From contig JADLHU010000114.1 of NCBI GenBank assembly GCA_020848655.1, forward strand, positions 1-58,531: a stretch of 58,531 nt of DNA. The letters are read 5' to 3'. The notes under the pieces were generated by a model. It was not told the DNA's origin and did not search any database. It worked only from the letters and a program-made list of their open reading frames with translations. The position numbers were made by a program, and so were the translations under genes. Source of the DNA: Novosphingobium sp. (lineage in GTDB: Bacteria > Pseudomonadota > Alphaproteobacteria > Sphingomonadales > Sphingomonadaceae). Shown here in pieces: positions 1 to 7,907 of the stretch (positions are counted from its first letter, which is position 1; the number at the start of each line of letters is the position of its first letter).

Positions 1-53
1 ACAAACTCGCGCAGCCGCTCCCACTGATCGTCCCGAAGTACCTCGCCTTCCAC
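1..53 (-). mobile_element. 5' end of an IS5-type transposase gene, cut by window edge
   Basis: Reading leftward from a GTG at 51-53 the frame gives about 17 codons containing the string LRDDQWERLREFV, which resembles the N-terminus of IS5-group (DUF4096-type) transposases, where a D-x-QW-E/D-R motif follows the start. A strong GGAGG ribosome-binding site lies 5 bases upstream of the GTG. The bases beyond it (about 54-112) would hold the outer end of the element, but I cannot delimit a terminal inverted repeat because the other end is outside the window. Only a short stretch is visible, so the family call rests on one motif. Confidence 0.45.
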
Positions 54-240
54 ACCAGCCTCCAAAAGCCAGTGTTGAATCAGAAATCCGACACGCCGTG
101 AATCCCTAAAATGTCACCACAGCCTAGCCCTGCGACGATGCGGCCCTGTGGCCCTGCGGCGCAGCCATAAGCCGCCGTGATGACAGGAAGTGATGCATAA
201 GGGCTTCACAGCCGCATCAGGCCATCGCAGGATGCCGGCC

Positions 241-1470
241 ATGGACACGATCGAGGGAACTTCCGCCACGGCGCACGCCGTCCTTGCCGACCTGCCCGTG
301 GTCGATCTCGATCCCTTCGCGGAAGATGTCCTGGCCGATCCCTACAGCGTCGATCACCGCCTGCGCGAAGCGGGCGCGCTGTTCCAGCTTTCGCGCTATG
401 GCATCCTGGGCACGGCGCGGCATGCCGAAGTCGCCGCCATCCTGGCCGACTGGCAGGCCTTCGGTTCGTCGCGCGGGGTGGGACTTCAGGACTTTCTCAA
501 GGAGCCGCCGTGGCGCGCGCCGTCGCTGCTGCTCGAAACCGACCCGCCGGTCCACAGCCAGATGCGCCGGCTGATGAACGGCGTTGTCTCGTTGCCCGCG
601 CTCAAGGCGGTGCTGCCGCGCTGGACCGCGCGCGCCGAGGCGCTCGTCGATGCGCTGGCGGCCAAGCGGCGCTTCGACGGCATGGAGGAGCTTGCCGAAG
701 TCTATCCGCTCGACGTCTTCCCCGACACGATCGGCATCGCGCGCGACGGGCGCGAGCACCTGCTGCCTTATGCAGCCGCCGTGTTCAACGCCTATGGCCC
801 GAAGAACGCCGTCTGGGAATCGACCGAAGTGGGGCTTCCCGATGCCGTCGAATGGGTCAACCAGGCCTGCCGCCGCGAGAACCTTGGCCCGGACGGATGG
901 GGCATGCAGGTCTATGCGGCTGCCGATCGCGGCGAATGCACCGAGGACGAGGCGCACCGGCTGGTGCGCTCGTTCCTGAGCGCCGGGATCGACACTACGG
1001 TCAGCGGCATCGGCACGCTGCTGCTGGCGCTGGCCAGCCATCCCGACCAGTGGGCGCGGCTGCGCGCCGAACCCGATCTGCAAAAGCGCGCGTTCGATGA
1101 ATCGCTGCGCTGGGATTCCACCGCGCAAGTGTTCTGCCGCACCGCGATGCACGATTGCACGCTTGGCCCCGTGGCGATCCCGCAAGGCACCAAAATCCTG
1201 CTCTTCCTGGGCGCCGCCAACCGCGACCCGCGCCGCTGGGATAACCCGGACCGCTTCGACGTGTCGCGTAGCAGCAGCGGCCATGTCGGCTTCGGATTCG
1301 GCATCCACCAGTGCCTGGGCCAGATGGTGGCACGCCAGGAAGCCGGGCTGGTGCTCAAGGCCATGCTGCAACGCTTCGCCACGATCCGCCTGGCGGGCGC
1401 GCCCGAGCGCCGGCTCAACAATTCGCTGCACCCGCTTGCCCGCCTGCCCCTGGAAGTGACACCCGCATAA
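241..1470 (+). CDS. cytochrome P450, CYP199-type (aromatic acid O-demethylase/hydroxylase-like)
   Basis: Class I-type soluble P450 of 409 residues. The I-helix motif AGIDTT sits at residues 248-253, the ExxR motif is in ESLRW, and the haem loop FGFGIHQCLG places the haem Cys at 358. I chose the ATG at 241 (AGGA 8 bases upstream) over the in-frame GTG/ATG at 190/193 because it puts Asp251, Thr252 and Cys358 at the numbers known in CYP199A4, a 4-methoxybenzoate demethylase of 409 residues. With this numbering Arg92, Ser95, Arg243, Ser244 and Ser247, which line the carboxylate end of the CYP199A4 pocket, are all present. That suggests a para-substituted benzoate-like substrate, with formaldehyde released on demethylation. 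No cognate ferredoxin or ferredoxin reductase gene is next to it. The stop overlaps the next start (TAATG), so it is translationally coupled to the Pht5-like gene. Confidence 0.9.
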   Translation: MDTIEGTSATAHAVLADLPVVDLDPFAEDVLADPYSVDHRLREAGALFQLSRYGILGTARHAEVAAILADWQAFGSSRGVGLQDFLKEPPWRAPSLLLETDPPVHSQMRRLMNGVVSLPALKAVLPRWTARAEALVDALAAKRRFDGMEELAEVYPLDVFPDTIGIARDGREHLLPYAAAVFNAYGPKNAVWESTEVGLPDAVEWVNQACRRENLGPDGWGMQVYAAADRGECTEDEAHRLVRSFLSAGIDTTVSGIGTLLLALASHPDQWARLRAEPDLQKRAFDESLRWDSTAQVFCRTAMHDCTLGPVAIPQGTKILLFLGAANRDPRRWDNPDRFDVSRSSSGHVGFGFGIHQCLGQMVARQEAGLVLKAMLQRFATIRLAGAPERRLNNSLHPLARLPLEVTPA

Positions 1471-2486
1471 TGAACAAGCCCATCGGTCAGGACAGCCGTG
1501 GCCGGCTCCAGCTTTCCATGGCGGTCGGCCATTACGACCGTATCCGCCCGCTGGTCGATGGCACGGTCCCGATCGAAGGGGTCAGCCCGGTCTTCCTGGA
1601 CCTGTCGCCCGAGGAAACCTTCTTCCGCGCCTTTCGCGGCGAGGAGTTCGATCTGTGCGAACTGTCGCTGTCGAGCTTCGCCGTGCGCCAGGCCGCCGGC
1701 GACGATACCTACGTCGGCATTCCGGTGTTCCCTTCGCGCATGTTCCGCCACACGGCGTTCTACGTCGCGCGTGACAGCGCCATCCGGGGACCGCGCGACC
1801 TGATCGGCAAGCGCGTCGGCCTGCCCGAATACCAGCTTACCGCCTGCGTCTGGGCGCGGATCGTGCTGGCGGAAAGCGGCGTCGACGCGGCCGACATCAC
1901 ATGGGTTCGCGGCGGCCTCGAACAGGCCGGCCGGCTGGAAAAGATCGCGCTCGACCTTCCCGAGGCCGTATCGCTTGTCGATGCGCCCGAAGACAAGGTG
2001 CTGCCCGAATTGCTGCTGTCCGGCGAGATCGACGCGATCATATCGCCGCGCGCGCCGCATGGCTTCGGCGCGGCCGACGCCCCGATCCGCTGGCTGTTCG
2101 ACGATCCCGCCGCCGAAGCGCGGGCCTATTACGGGCGCACGCGGATTTTCCCGATCATGCACCTGCTGGGGCTGAAGCGCGAACTGGCGCAGGCCCATCC
2201 GTGGCTGCCCTCCAGCCTGTTCAAGGCCTTCACCCAGGCCAAGGACCACGCCCTGGCCGATCTGTTCGCCACGGCGGCATCGCAGATCAGCCTGCCGCTG
2301 ATGGAAGAAACCGCGCGCGACATGGTCGCGATGATGGGACCGGACCTGTGGCCCTATGGCGTGGAGGCCAACGCCCACGTGCTCGACAGCTTTCTTGGCC
2401 AGCACTTCGCCCAGGGCCTGAGCAAGCGCCGCCTTGCCGTTGACGAATTGTTTCACCCGGCCACACGGGTCCAGTTCAAGATCTAG
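1470..2486 (+). CDS. 4,5-dihydroxyphthalate decarboxylase-like protein (Pht5 family)
   Basis: 338 residues with no signal peptide. The sequence matches the Pht5 family, which has a periplasmic-binding-protein fold but acts in the cytosol as an aromatic decarboxylase: typical family strings are HYDRIRPL near the N-terminus, LSPEETFFRAFRGEEFD and SLSSFAV at about residues 45-70, and IPVFPSRMFRH at about 85. In phthalate degradation Pht5 removes one carboxyl from 4,5-dihydroxyphthalate to give protocatechuate. Homologues of the two preceding enzymes (Pht3-like Rieske oxygenase and Pht4-like dehydrogenase) are encoded in the reverse operon of this same island. The ATG overlaps the P450 stop codon. 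Substrate is inferred only from family membership; NMT1-like binding proteins share the fold and are the main alternative. Confidence 0.8.
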   Translation: MNKPIGQDSRGRLQLSMAVGHYDRIRPLVDGTVPIEGVSPVFLDLSPEETFFRAFRGEEFDLCELSLSSFAVRQAAGDDTYVGIPVFPSRMFRHTAFYVARDSAIRGPRDLIGKRVGLPEYQLTACVWARIVLAESGVDAADITWVRGGLEQAGRLEKIALDLPEAVSLVDAPEDKVLPELLLSGEIDAIISPRAPHGFGAADAPIRWLFDDPAAEARAYYGRTRIFPIMHLLGLKRELAQAHPWLPSSLFKAFTQAKDHALADLFATAASQISLPLMEETARDMVAMMGPDLWPYGVEANAHVLDSFLGQHFAQGLSKRRLAVDELFHPATRVQFKI

Positions 2487-2515
2487 GGACAGGACGCGGC
2501 CCGGACGCGGGCGAC

Positions 2516-2526
2516 ATGACTGTCAT
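2516..2526. promoter_or_regulatory. candidate operator, palindrome ATGAC-T-GTCAT
   Basis: A perfect 11-base inverted repeat lies in the 167-base gap between the Pht5-like and MetF-like genes. The gap is long compared with the other junctions of this block, so an internal promoter for the C1 genes is plausible. No regulator is known to bind it. Confidence 0.3.
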
Positions 2527-2656
2527 ACCGTATCCCTATTTCAACCGCCGCCGGCGCGATGGTAGCCGGCAGTCAGGTTAAGTCCTGAATCCTTTCGTCC
2601 CCTGCCCCCAGGCCCGCGGCTGCATTGCGGCGCGCGGAAGCGAGGAACATTGCGTG

Positions 2657-3514
2657 ATGCTTATTGCTCGTGAACAGCCAGCCACGGCAGACCCGCTTGC
2701 CGACTTTTCGCTGGAGATCACATCCCGCGAGGCGGAGAAGCTGTCCGCCAACGCTGGTGACCTTGCCCCCGGCTCTGCCGTTTCGATCGCCGTGCTCGGC
2801 ACCGAACGCCCCGGCGAACTGGCCGCCGCCGCCGCCACGATCCAGGCCGCCGGGCTGGCCGCCACCCCGCACATCGCCGCGCGCCGCCTTGCCTCGCACG
2901 GCGAACTGGCCAGCATCGCCGCAGCGTTGCAGGCGAGCGGCGTTTCGCGCGCCTTCGTGGTCGCCGGCGATCTCGATGCCGCGCATGGGCCGTTCGGCGA
3001 TGCCGTGGCCTTGCTGGAAACCGGTCTGCTGGGCGAACACGGCATCGGCACGATCGGCATCGCCGGCTATCCCGAAGGCCATCCGAAAATCGCCGCAATG
3101 CTGCTCGACCAGGCGATGCGCAGCAAGCTCGGGCTGATTGCCGCAGCCGGGCAGAGGGCCGAAATCTATACCCAGTTCACGTTCTCGGCCGCGCCGATCC
3201 TCGATTGGCTGGACGCGCTGCGCCAGTCGGGCGTGGACAGCCTGGTGCGCATCGGCGTGCCCGGCCCCGCCGGCCTTGCCACGCTGGCGCGCTATGCATC
3301 GACCTGCGGCGTGCAGGCATCGGCGCGGGTGCTGGCCAAATATGGCGCCTCGATGGCCCGCGCCGTCAACGCCGCCGGGCCTGACCGCTTGCTGGGCGAA
3401 CTGGGCGACAAGCTCGATCCGGCGCGGCATGGCGATACGGCGATCCATTTCTTTCCCTTCGGCGCGCCGCAGCGAACGCTGAAATATGCCGCCGCGTTCC
3501 GGGAGCGCGCGTGA
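2657..3514 (+). CDS. methylenetetrahydrofolate reductase-like protein (MetF family, divergent)
   Basis: About 285 residues, TIM-barrel MetF-like. Visible family features are FSLEIT near residue 17, PHIAARRL around 75, the FAD-side string VAGD near 105, GIAGYPEGHP around 137 and TQFTFSAAPILDWL around 174. The usual core MetF N-terminal FEFFPP motif is altered, so this is a catabolic paralogue rather than the methionine-synthesis enzyme. In the LigM/DesA O-demethylation route, methyl groups end on tetrahydrofolate as 5-methyl-THF and a MetF-type enzyme oxidises this to 5,10-methylene-THF; a LigM/DesA homologue is encoded at 21137 and purU follows directly. An alternative GTG start is at 2654 (AGGA 7 bases upstream). 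The stop overlaps the purU start (TGATG). Confidence 0.8.
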   Translation: MLIAREQPATADPLADFSLEITSREAEKLSANAGDLAPGSAVSIAVLGTERPGELAAAAATIQAAGLAATPHIAARRLASHGELASIAAALQASGVSRAFVVAGDLDAAHGPFGDAVALLETGLLGEHGIGTIGIAGYPEGHPKIAAMLLDQAMRSKLGLIAAAGQRAEIYTQFTFSAAPILDWLDALRQSGVDSLVRIGVPGPAGLATLARYASTCGVQASARVLAKYGASMARAVNAAGPDRLLGELGDKLDPARHGDTAIHFFPFGAPQRTLKYAAAFRERA

Positions 3515-4365
3515 TGGGCGCACGCATTCTCACGCTGTCCGCGCCCGACCGGCCGGGCTTGGTCGCCTGCGTCGCATCGCGCATCGCCGAAGCGGGCGGC
3601 AACATCCGCGATGCCCAGCAGTTCAACGATCCGGTGACCGACCGCTTTTTCATGCGCGTCGAATTCAGCCTGGACGATACGCGCGCGGCGCAATTGCGCA
3701 CCAGCCTGGGCGAAGCGCTTGGCCCGCTTGGCATCGAATGGTCCGTGCGCTCGGCGCACAAGCGCAAGAAGGCCGTCATCCTGGTCAGCAAGTTCGACCA
3801 TTGCCTGGGCGACCTGCTGTACCGCACGCGCATCGGCGAGCTGCCGATGGACATCGTCGGCATCATCGGCAACCACCCGCGCGAAGCGCTTGCCACCGGG
3901 CTGATTGGCGAACTGCCCTATCACCACCTGCCCGTCACGCCCGCGACCAAGCCCGCCCAGGAACAAAGGCTGCGCGCGCTGATCGACGAGGCGGGGGCCG
4001 ATCTGGTGATCCTGGCGCGCTACATGCAGATCCTGTCGGACGACATGGCGGCTTGGCTGTCGGGCCGGTGCATCAACATCCACCATTCGTTTCTGCCCAG
4101 CTTCAAGGGCGCCAAGCCCTATCACCAGGCGCATGCGCGCGGCGTGAAGATGATCGGTGCGACCGCGCACTACGTGACCGCGGACCTTGACGAAGGACCG
4201 ATCATCACCCAGGCCGTCGAAGCGATCACGCACCGCGACACCGCCGAAGAACTGGTGCGCAAGGGCCGCGACATCGAGCGCCGCGTGCTGGCCGAAGCGG
4301 TTCACTTTCATCTTGATGATCGCATCCTGATCAACGGCCGCAAGACGGTCGTCTTTCGCGATTGA
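3514..4365 (+). CDS. purU: formyltetrahydrofolate deformylase
   Basis: 283 residues: an N-terminal ACT domain (about 3-75, beginning TLSAPDRPGLVA) followed by a formyl-transferase/hydrolase domain. The catalytic Asn and His are in INIHHSFLP and the catalytic Asp in TADLDEGPII, as in PurU/PurN. PurU hydrolyses 10-formyl-THF to formate and free THF. Its translational coupling to the MetF-like gene (shared A in TGATG) indicates a C1-disposal module that regenerates THF for the O-demethylase encoded at 21137; the intermediate step (FolD) is not in this window. A GTG at 3511 is an alternative start. Confidence 0.93.
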   Translation: MGARILTLSAPDRPGLVACVASRIAEAGGNIRDAQQFNDPVTDRFFMRVEFSLDDTRAAQLRTSLGEALGPLGIEWSVRSAHKRKKAVILVSKFDHCLGDLLYRTRIGELPMDIVGIIGNHPREALATGLIGELPYHHLPVTPATKPAQEQRLRALIDEAGADLVILARYMQILSDDMAAWLSGRCINIHHSFLPSFKGAKPYHQAHARGVKMIGATAHYVTADLDEGPIITQAVEAITHRDTAEELVRKGRDIERRVLAEAVHFHLDDRILINGRKTVVFRD

Positions 4366-4438
4366 AACATACGCCCGCGACCGAGATCCCGGGCCATCAA
4401 GGCCCCACCCCCAGCCCTGACCCGAGAGGCCCACAGAC

Positions 4439-5461
4439 ATGACGCAGGACCGCAAGGACGCCCCGCTCTCCAGCCTGATCCAACTGGCCAACAGCAACCT
4501 CGAACCGCTGCCCGCCGGCGCCAATTTCATTCGCGCCAAGATGCTGTGGGAAATCGGCCTCGACATCGCCGGCGATCCCACCATTCCCTATGGCGGGGAT
4601 CGCGACGTGCGGATTTCGGTCGGCTCGGGCGGCGGCGCGCAATGGCGTCCGGCGCTCAACCTGGCGACCGGATCGGCGATCCTGGCGCATGATGTCTGCG
4701 CCGGCCGGGTGGATGCGGCCTTCGTGAACCCTTCGGCCCTGCTGACGCAGGCCTGGCGCGGCACCGGCCTGTTCGAACGTCCGCTGCCGGTGCGGGTGAT
4801 CTGTTCCTACCCTTCGTGGGATGCCTTCGTCATGGCGATCCACCCGCGCACGGGCTTGACCTCGCTGGCCGATCTTGCCCGCAGCCGCTATCCGCTGCGC
4901 CTTTCGGTTCGCGAGGATCCCACGCATTCGACGCTGGCGCTGGTCGAGCAGCTTTTCCGCTTCCACGGCTTTTCGCTGGCCGCGTTCCAGGCCTGGGGCG
5001 GCACGCTGGTGACGACCGGATCGCCGCTTGGCCCCAAGCGCATGGAGCCACTGGCCGATGGCACGATCGACGCGATCTTCGACGAGGCGCTGGTCGCCTG
5101 GCTGGGCGCCGCGCTGGCGGCCGGGTTCGATCTGATGGAATTCGGCAACGATACGCTGGCGGCGATGCAGGCGATGGGCTGGCGTGGCCGCGAGCTTGCT
5201 CCGGGGGACTATCCGGGCCTGGCGCGGTCCTATCATTGCCTCGATTTCAGCGGCTGGCCGCTATACTGCCGCGCCGATCTTGCCGATCGCCACGTCGAAG
5301 CGATCTGCCGCGCCGTCGTCGCCCGCCAGGCGCAGATGCCGTGGACCGATGGCGATTACAAATCGATCGCGCAAGTGTTCGGCGAAAGTGCGGAAACCCC
5401 GCTCGACGTGCCGTTCCACCCCGCCGCCGAACGCTTCGCCCGCTCTTTCGAAACGGGCTGA
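4439..5461 (+). CDS. TAXI-family-like solute-binding-fold protein without signal peptide
   Basis: 340 residues. The segment with GSGGGAQWRPALNLATGSA (about residues 61-79) and the later VDAAFVNPSALLTQAWRG resemble the start of TAXI-type TRAP receptors and related binding-fold proteins. The N-terminus (MTQDRKDAPLSSLIQ) is hydrophilic, with no signal peptide or lipobox, so the protein should be cytosolic. No TRAP membrane subunits are nearby. Like the Pht5 family it may be an enzyme or a cytosolic ligand-binding protein built on a binding-protein fold; I cannot assign a reaction. GAGAGG lies about 9 bases upstream of the ATG. The gene ends 7 bases from the stop of the convergent aldolase-like gene. 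Confidence 0.6.
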   Translation: MTQDRKDAPLSSLIQLANSNLEPLPAGANFIRAKMLWEIGLDIAGDPTIPYGGDRDVRISVGSGGGAQWRPALNLATGSAILAHDVCAGRVDAAFVNPSALLTQAWRGTGLFERPLPVRVICSYPSWDAFVMAIHPRTGLTSLADLARSRYPLRLSVREDPTHSTLALVEQLFRFHGFSLAAFQAWGGTLVTTGSPLGPKRMEPLADGTIDAIFDEALVAWLGAALAAGFDLMEFGNDTLAAMQAMGWRGRELAPGDYPGLARSYHCLDFSGWPLYCRADLADRHVEAICRAVVARQAQMPWTDGDYKSIAQVFGESAETPLDVPFHPAAERFARSFETG

Positions 5462-5468
5462 GCGGCGT

Positions 5469-6245
5469 TCAGCGCGCGTAGTCGGTGGCGTGGAAGTTGA
5501 CCCAGCGGACCAGCGCCTGCCAATCGGCATCGGTCTGGGTGAACGGCCGGTTGGTGAACAGTTGCGCGGTCCGTTCGCAGACGTCGTGCGGCGGCTGGAC
5601 CACTTCGGCGCCGGTCGCCATGACCTTGAGCTGGATTTCGGACAGGCGGATCACGTGGTACAGGCGCTTGACCGCCTCCCCCACCGAACGGCCGCAGGTC
5701 AGCAGGCCGTGGTTGCGCAGGATCAGCGTGTTGAACGCGCCCAGATCGCGAACGATCGTCTCGCGCTCCTCGATTTCGGCGACGCCTTCGAAATCGTGGT
5801 AGCCGATGCGGTTATAGAACTGCATCGATTCCTGGGTGATGAACATCATCCCGCCCGCGATGGTCGACATCGCCGCGCCGGCCACGCTGTGCAGGTGCAT
5901 GATCGAATTGATATCCGGCCGCGCCTGCAGGATGCCGCCGTGGATGGCATAGCCGGCGGGGTTCACGTTGTCGCGATAGCTCAGCGGCGGCCCATCGATC
6001 GGCAGCTTGCGCAAGTTCGTCGCGGTCACTTCGCGGAACAGCATGTCGTGTTCCTTCATCAGGAAGTGGTCCGGCTGGTCCGGCACGCGCATGCTGAGAT
6101 GGTTGTAGATCATGTGATCGTCCTGCCATCCCTTCAGCGCGGTAAAGCGATGCGCGGCGGCCAGATCGAGCCGCGCCTGCCATTCCTGCGCGCTCATGCC
6201 ATGGGGCGTGTCGATCCGGGTGACGGTGGCGGAGGAGGAGGTCAT
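5469..6245 (-). CDS. class II aldolase/adducin family protein
   Basis: 258 residues. The fold signature is clear: NHLSMRVP around residue 48, the metal-binding IMHLHS near 115-120, and the third His in LILRNHGLLTCG near 180. Members include fuculose-phosphate aldolase-like enzymes and also aromatic decarboxylases such as 3,4-dihydroxyphthalate decarboxylase, which fits this island better than sugar metabolism. It is the last gene of the reverse block ferredoxin reductase - Rieske - RidA-like - aldolase, 28 bases after the RidA-like gene. GGAAG precedes the ATG. The exact reaction is not readable from sequence. Confidence 0.85.
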   Translation of the reverse strand: MTSSSATVTRIDTPHGMSAQEWQARLDLAAAHRFTALKGWQDDHMIYNHLSMRVPDQPDHFLMKEHDMLFREVTATNLRKLPIDGPPLSYRDNVNPAGYAIHGGILQARPDINSIMHLHSVAGAAMSTIAGGMMFITQESMQFYNRIGYHDFEGVAEIEERETIVRDLGAFNTLILRNHGLLTCGRSVGEAVKRLYHVIRLSEIQLKVMATGAEVVQPPHDVCERTAQLFTNRPFTQTDADWQALVRWVNFHATDYAR

Positions 6246-6273
6246 CTGCGGCTTCCTTGAGGCTTGGACGCCG

Positions 6274-6657
6274 TCACCGGGCGGCGACGACGTCGATTTC
6301 GATCAGCATGTCGGGATTGGCGAAGCCGGAAACCACCAGGAACGTACCCGGCACCAGCACCCCGCCCAGCGCCTTGCTGCGCACCGCGCTCACGATGTCG
6401 CGATGCTCGGCCTTGAGGACATATGTGGTGACGCGCACGATGTCGTCCGGCCCCATCCCGGCATCGTCCAGGATGCGCAGGATGTTGCGCCAGGTTTCCT
6501 CGGCCTGTTCCTCGATCGTGGCCCCGCGCGACCCATCGGGCGCGCGGCCGCCCTGCCCGGCCAGATAGAGCGTGCGCTGCGGCGCGCTCAGCTCGGCCAC
6601 GTGGACATAGGCACCGGCCGGCTTGTGGACGGATTCGGGATTGTACTTTTTCAGCAA
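6274..6657 (-). CDS. RidA (YjgF/YER057c/UK114) family protein, non-canonical
   Basis: 127 residues of typical RidA length with QGGRAPDG and the C-terminal FANPDMLIEIDVVA. The Arg that contacts the carboxylate of enamine/imine substrates in true RidA (first residue of the R-x-x-V block before the last strand) appears replaced: the corresponding segment reads LVPGTFLVVSGF. It therefore probably belongs to an Rid subfamily with another role, possibly acting on an unsaturated catabolic intermediate. The only in-frame start in this frame is TTG at 6657. It sits 49 bases after the Rieske gene in the same operon. Confidence 0.8.
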   Translation of the reverse strand: MLKKYNPESVHKPAGAYVHVAELSAPQRTLYLAGQGGRAPDGSRGATIEEQAEETWRNILRILDDAGMGPDDIVRVTTYVLKAEHRDIVSAVRSKALGGVLVPGTFLVVSGFANPDMLIEIDVVAAR

Positions 6658-6706
6658 CGCCTGTCTCGCTTCATGTTCGCTTCAAGGATAAGCCGGAACG
6701 CCGGCC

Positions 6707-7756
6707 CTATTCGGCCGCGGCGGGCATGGCCTCTTCCTCGCGTTCCTGGGCGATCAGGCGCTTGATGATGCGGCGGGCCTGCAAGCCGCCGGCATCGGCG
6801 GCAAGGTCGATCTCGGGGCTGGACGGGCATTGCAGCGTGCGGCGCTGCACCGCCTCGCAGATCTTGACATCCTCGGCCAGCAGGGTGTGCCCGATCTTCA
6901 GGTTGATCGCGCCGAATTCCTCGTCATCGATGCGGAAGTTGCGGCAATTCGCATAGAAGTAGAAATGCGAGGTGTCGGTTTCCGGGGTCATCATGTTGAA
7001 GGTGCGGAATTCCTCGTTGAAGCGCTCCGCGCCCGGTTCGCAATCCGCTTCCTTGGTGAAGATATCGACGTTGGAATAATAAGGCGGCTCATAGGACATG
7101 GTCTTGACCTGGGTGAGCATGTAATCGCCCGCGCCCCGCGCCAGATAGGCGGGGCTGGGCGTCATGCGCGTGGCCTTGCGCGTGCCCTTGATGTAGTTTT
7201 CGCGGCGTTCCCAGGTCAGCGCCTCAGGATCGAGGTCATCGCCGGCGCCGATCGTGGCCGCATGGACGAAGGCGGTGTGCGACAGGTCCATGATGTTATC
7301 GATCGCCATCATCGCCGCCGAGCGCGAATAGAATTCGCCGCGCTGCACCGCCCAGCCCGGCAGGTCGAGCAGCGAACAGTCATACATGGTCGTCTCGTCG
7401 GCGCGGGCGGGATCGCCCATCCAGATCCACAGGAAGCCATGCTTGTCGACCAGCGGGTACTTGCGCACCTTCATGTTCGGGTGGATCTTCTCCCTGCCCT
7501 GCGCCCAGACGGCCTTGCCTTCGGAATCGAAGATGATGCCGTGATAGGGGCACTGGATGTTGTCGCCCTGGACGCAGCCGTCGCTCAGCGGCGCGCGGCG
7601 ATGCGCGCAGATATCGGCCAGCGCAACCGGTTCGCCATCCTCGCGGCGATACATCACCACCGGTTCGTTCAGGAACATTCGGGCAAAGGGCTTGTCGGTC
7701 ACTTCATCCGACAGCGCGGCGCAATACCAGGCGTTATGAAGAAAATTGCCAGCCAT
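6707..7756 (-). CDS. Rieske non-haem iron oxygenase, vanillate O-demethylase (VanA)-like
   Basis: 349 residues. The Rieske cluster ligands are Cys50, His52, Cys69 and His72 (CAHRR and CPYHG), and the mononuclear iron motif with bridging Asp is in DNIMDLSHTAFVHA (His160, His165). This domain order and length match the VanA/TsaM/dicamba-demethylase group, which remove O-methyl groups as formaldehyde or hydroxylate methyl groups. The electron donor is most likely the VanB-like reductase encoded just upstream. I chose the ATG at 7756, preceded by GGAAGGA, rather than an in-frame TTG at 7771. Substrate specificity is unknown. Confidence 0.9.
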   Translation of the reverse strand: MAGNFLHNAWYCAALSDEVTDKPFARMFLNEPVVMYRREDGEPVALADICAHRRAPLSDGCVQGDNIQCPYHGIIFDSEGKAVWAQGREKIHPNMKVRKYPLVDKHGFLWIWMGDPARADETTMYDCSLLDLPGWAVQRGEFYSRSAAMMAIDNIMDLSHTAFVHAATIGAGDDLDPEALTWERRENYIKGTRKATRMTPSPAYLARGAGDYMLTQVKTMSYEPPYYSNVDIFTKEADCEPGAERFNEEFRTFNMMTPETDTSHFYFYANCRNFRIDDEEFGAINLKIGHTLLAEDVKICEAVQRRTLQCPSSPEIDLAADAGGLQARRIIKRLIAQEREEEAMPAAAE

Positions 7757-7907
7757 GATTGGTCCTTCCAATGCGGTTGCGTGGGCATGGGCGCGATGGT
7801 TTCAGGAAAATACTATCCCTCGTCGCGGCCGGTGGGAAAGATCGTTTTGCAATAGCAGATCGCCCGCCCGACTATATCCGCCGGGCAGTGCGTTTTCAGC
7901 GCCGGAC

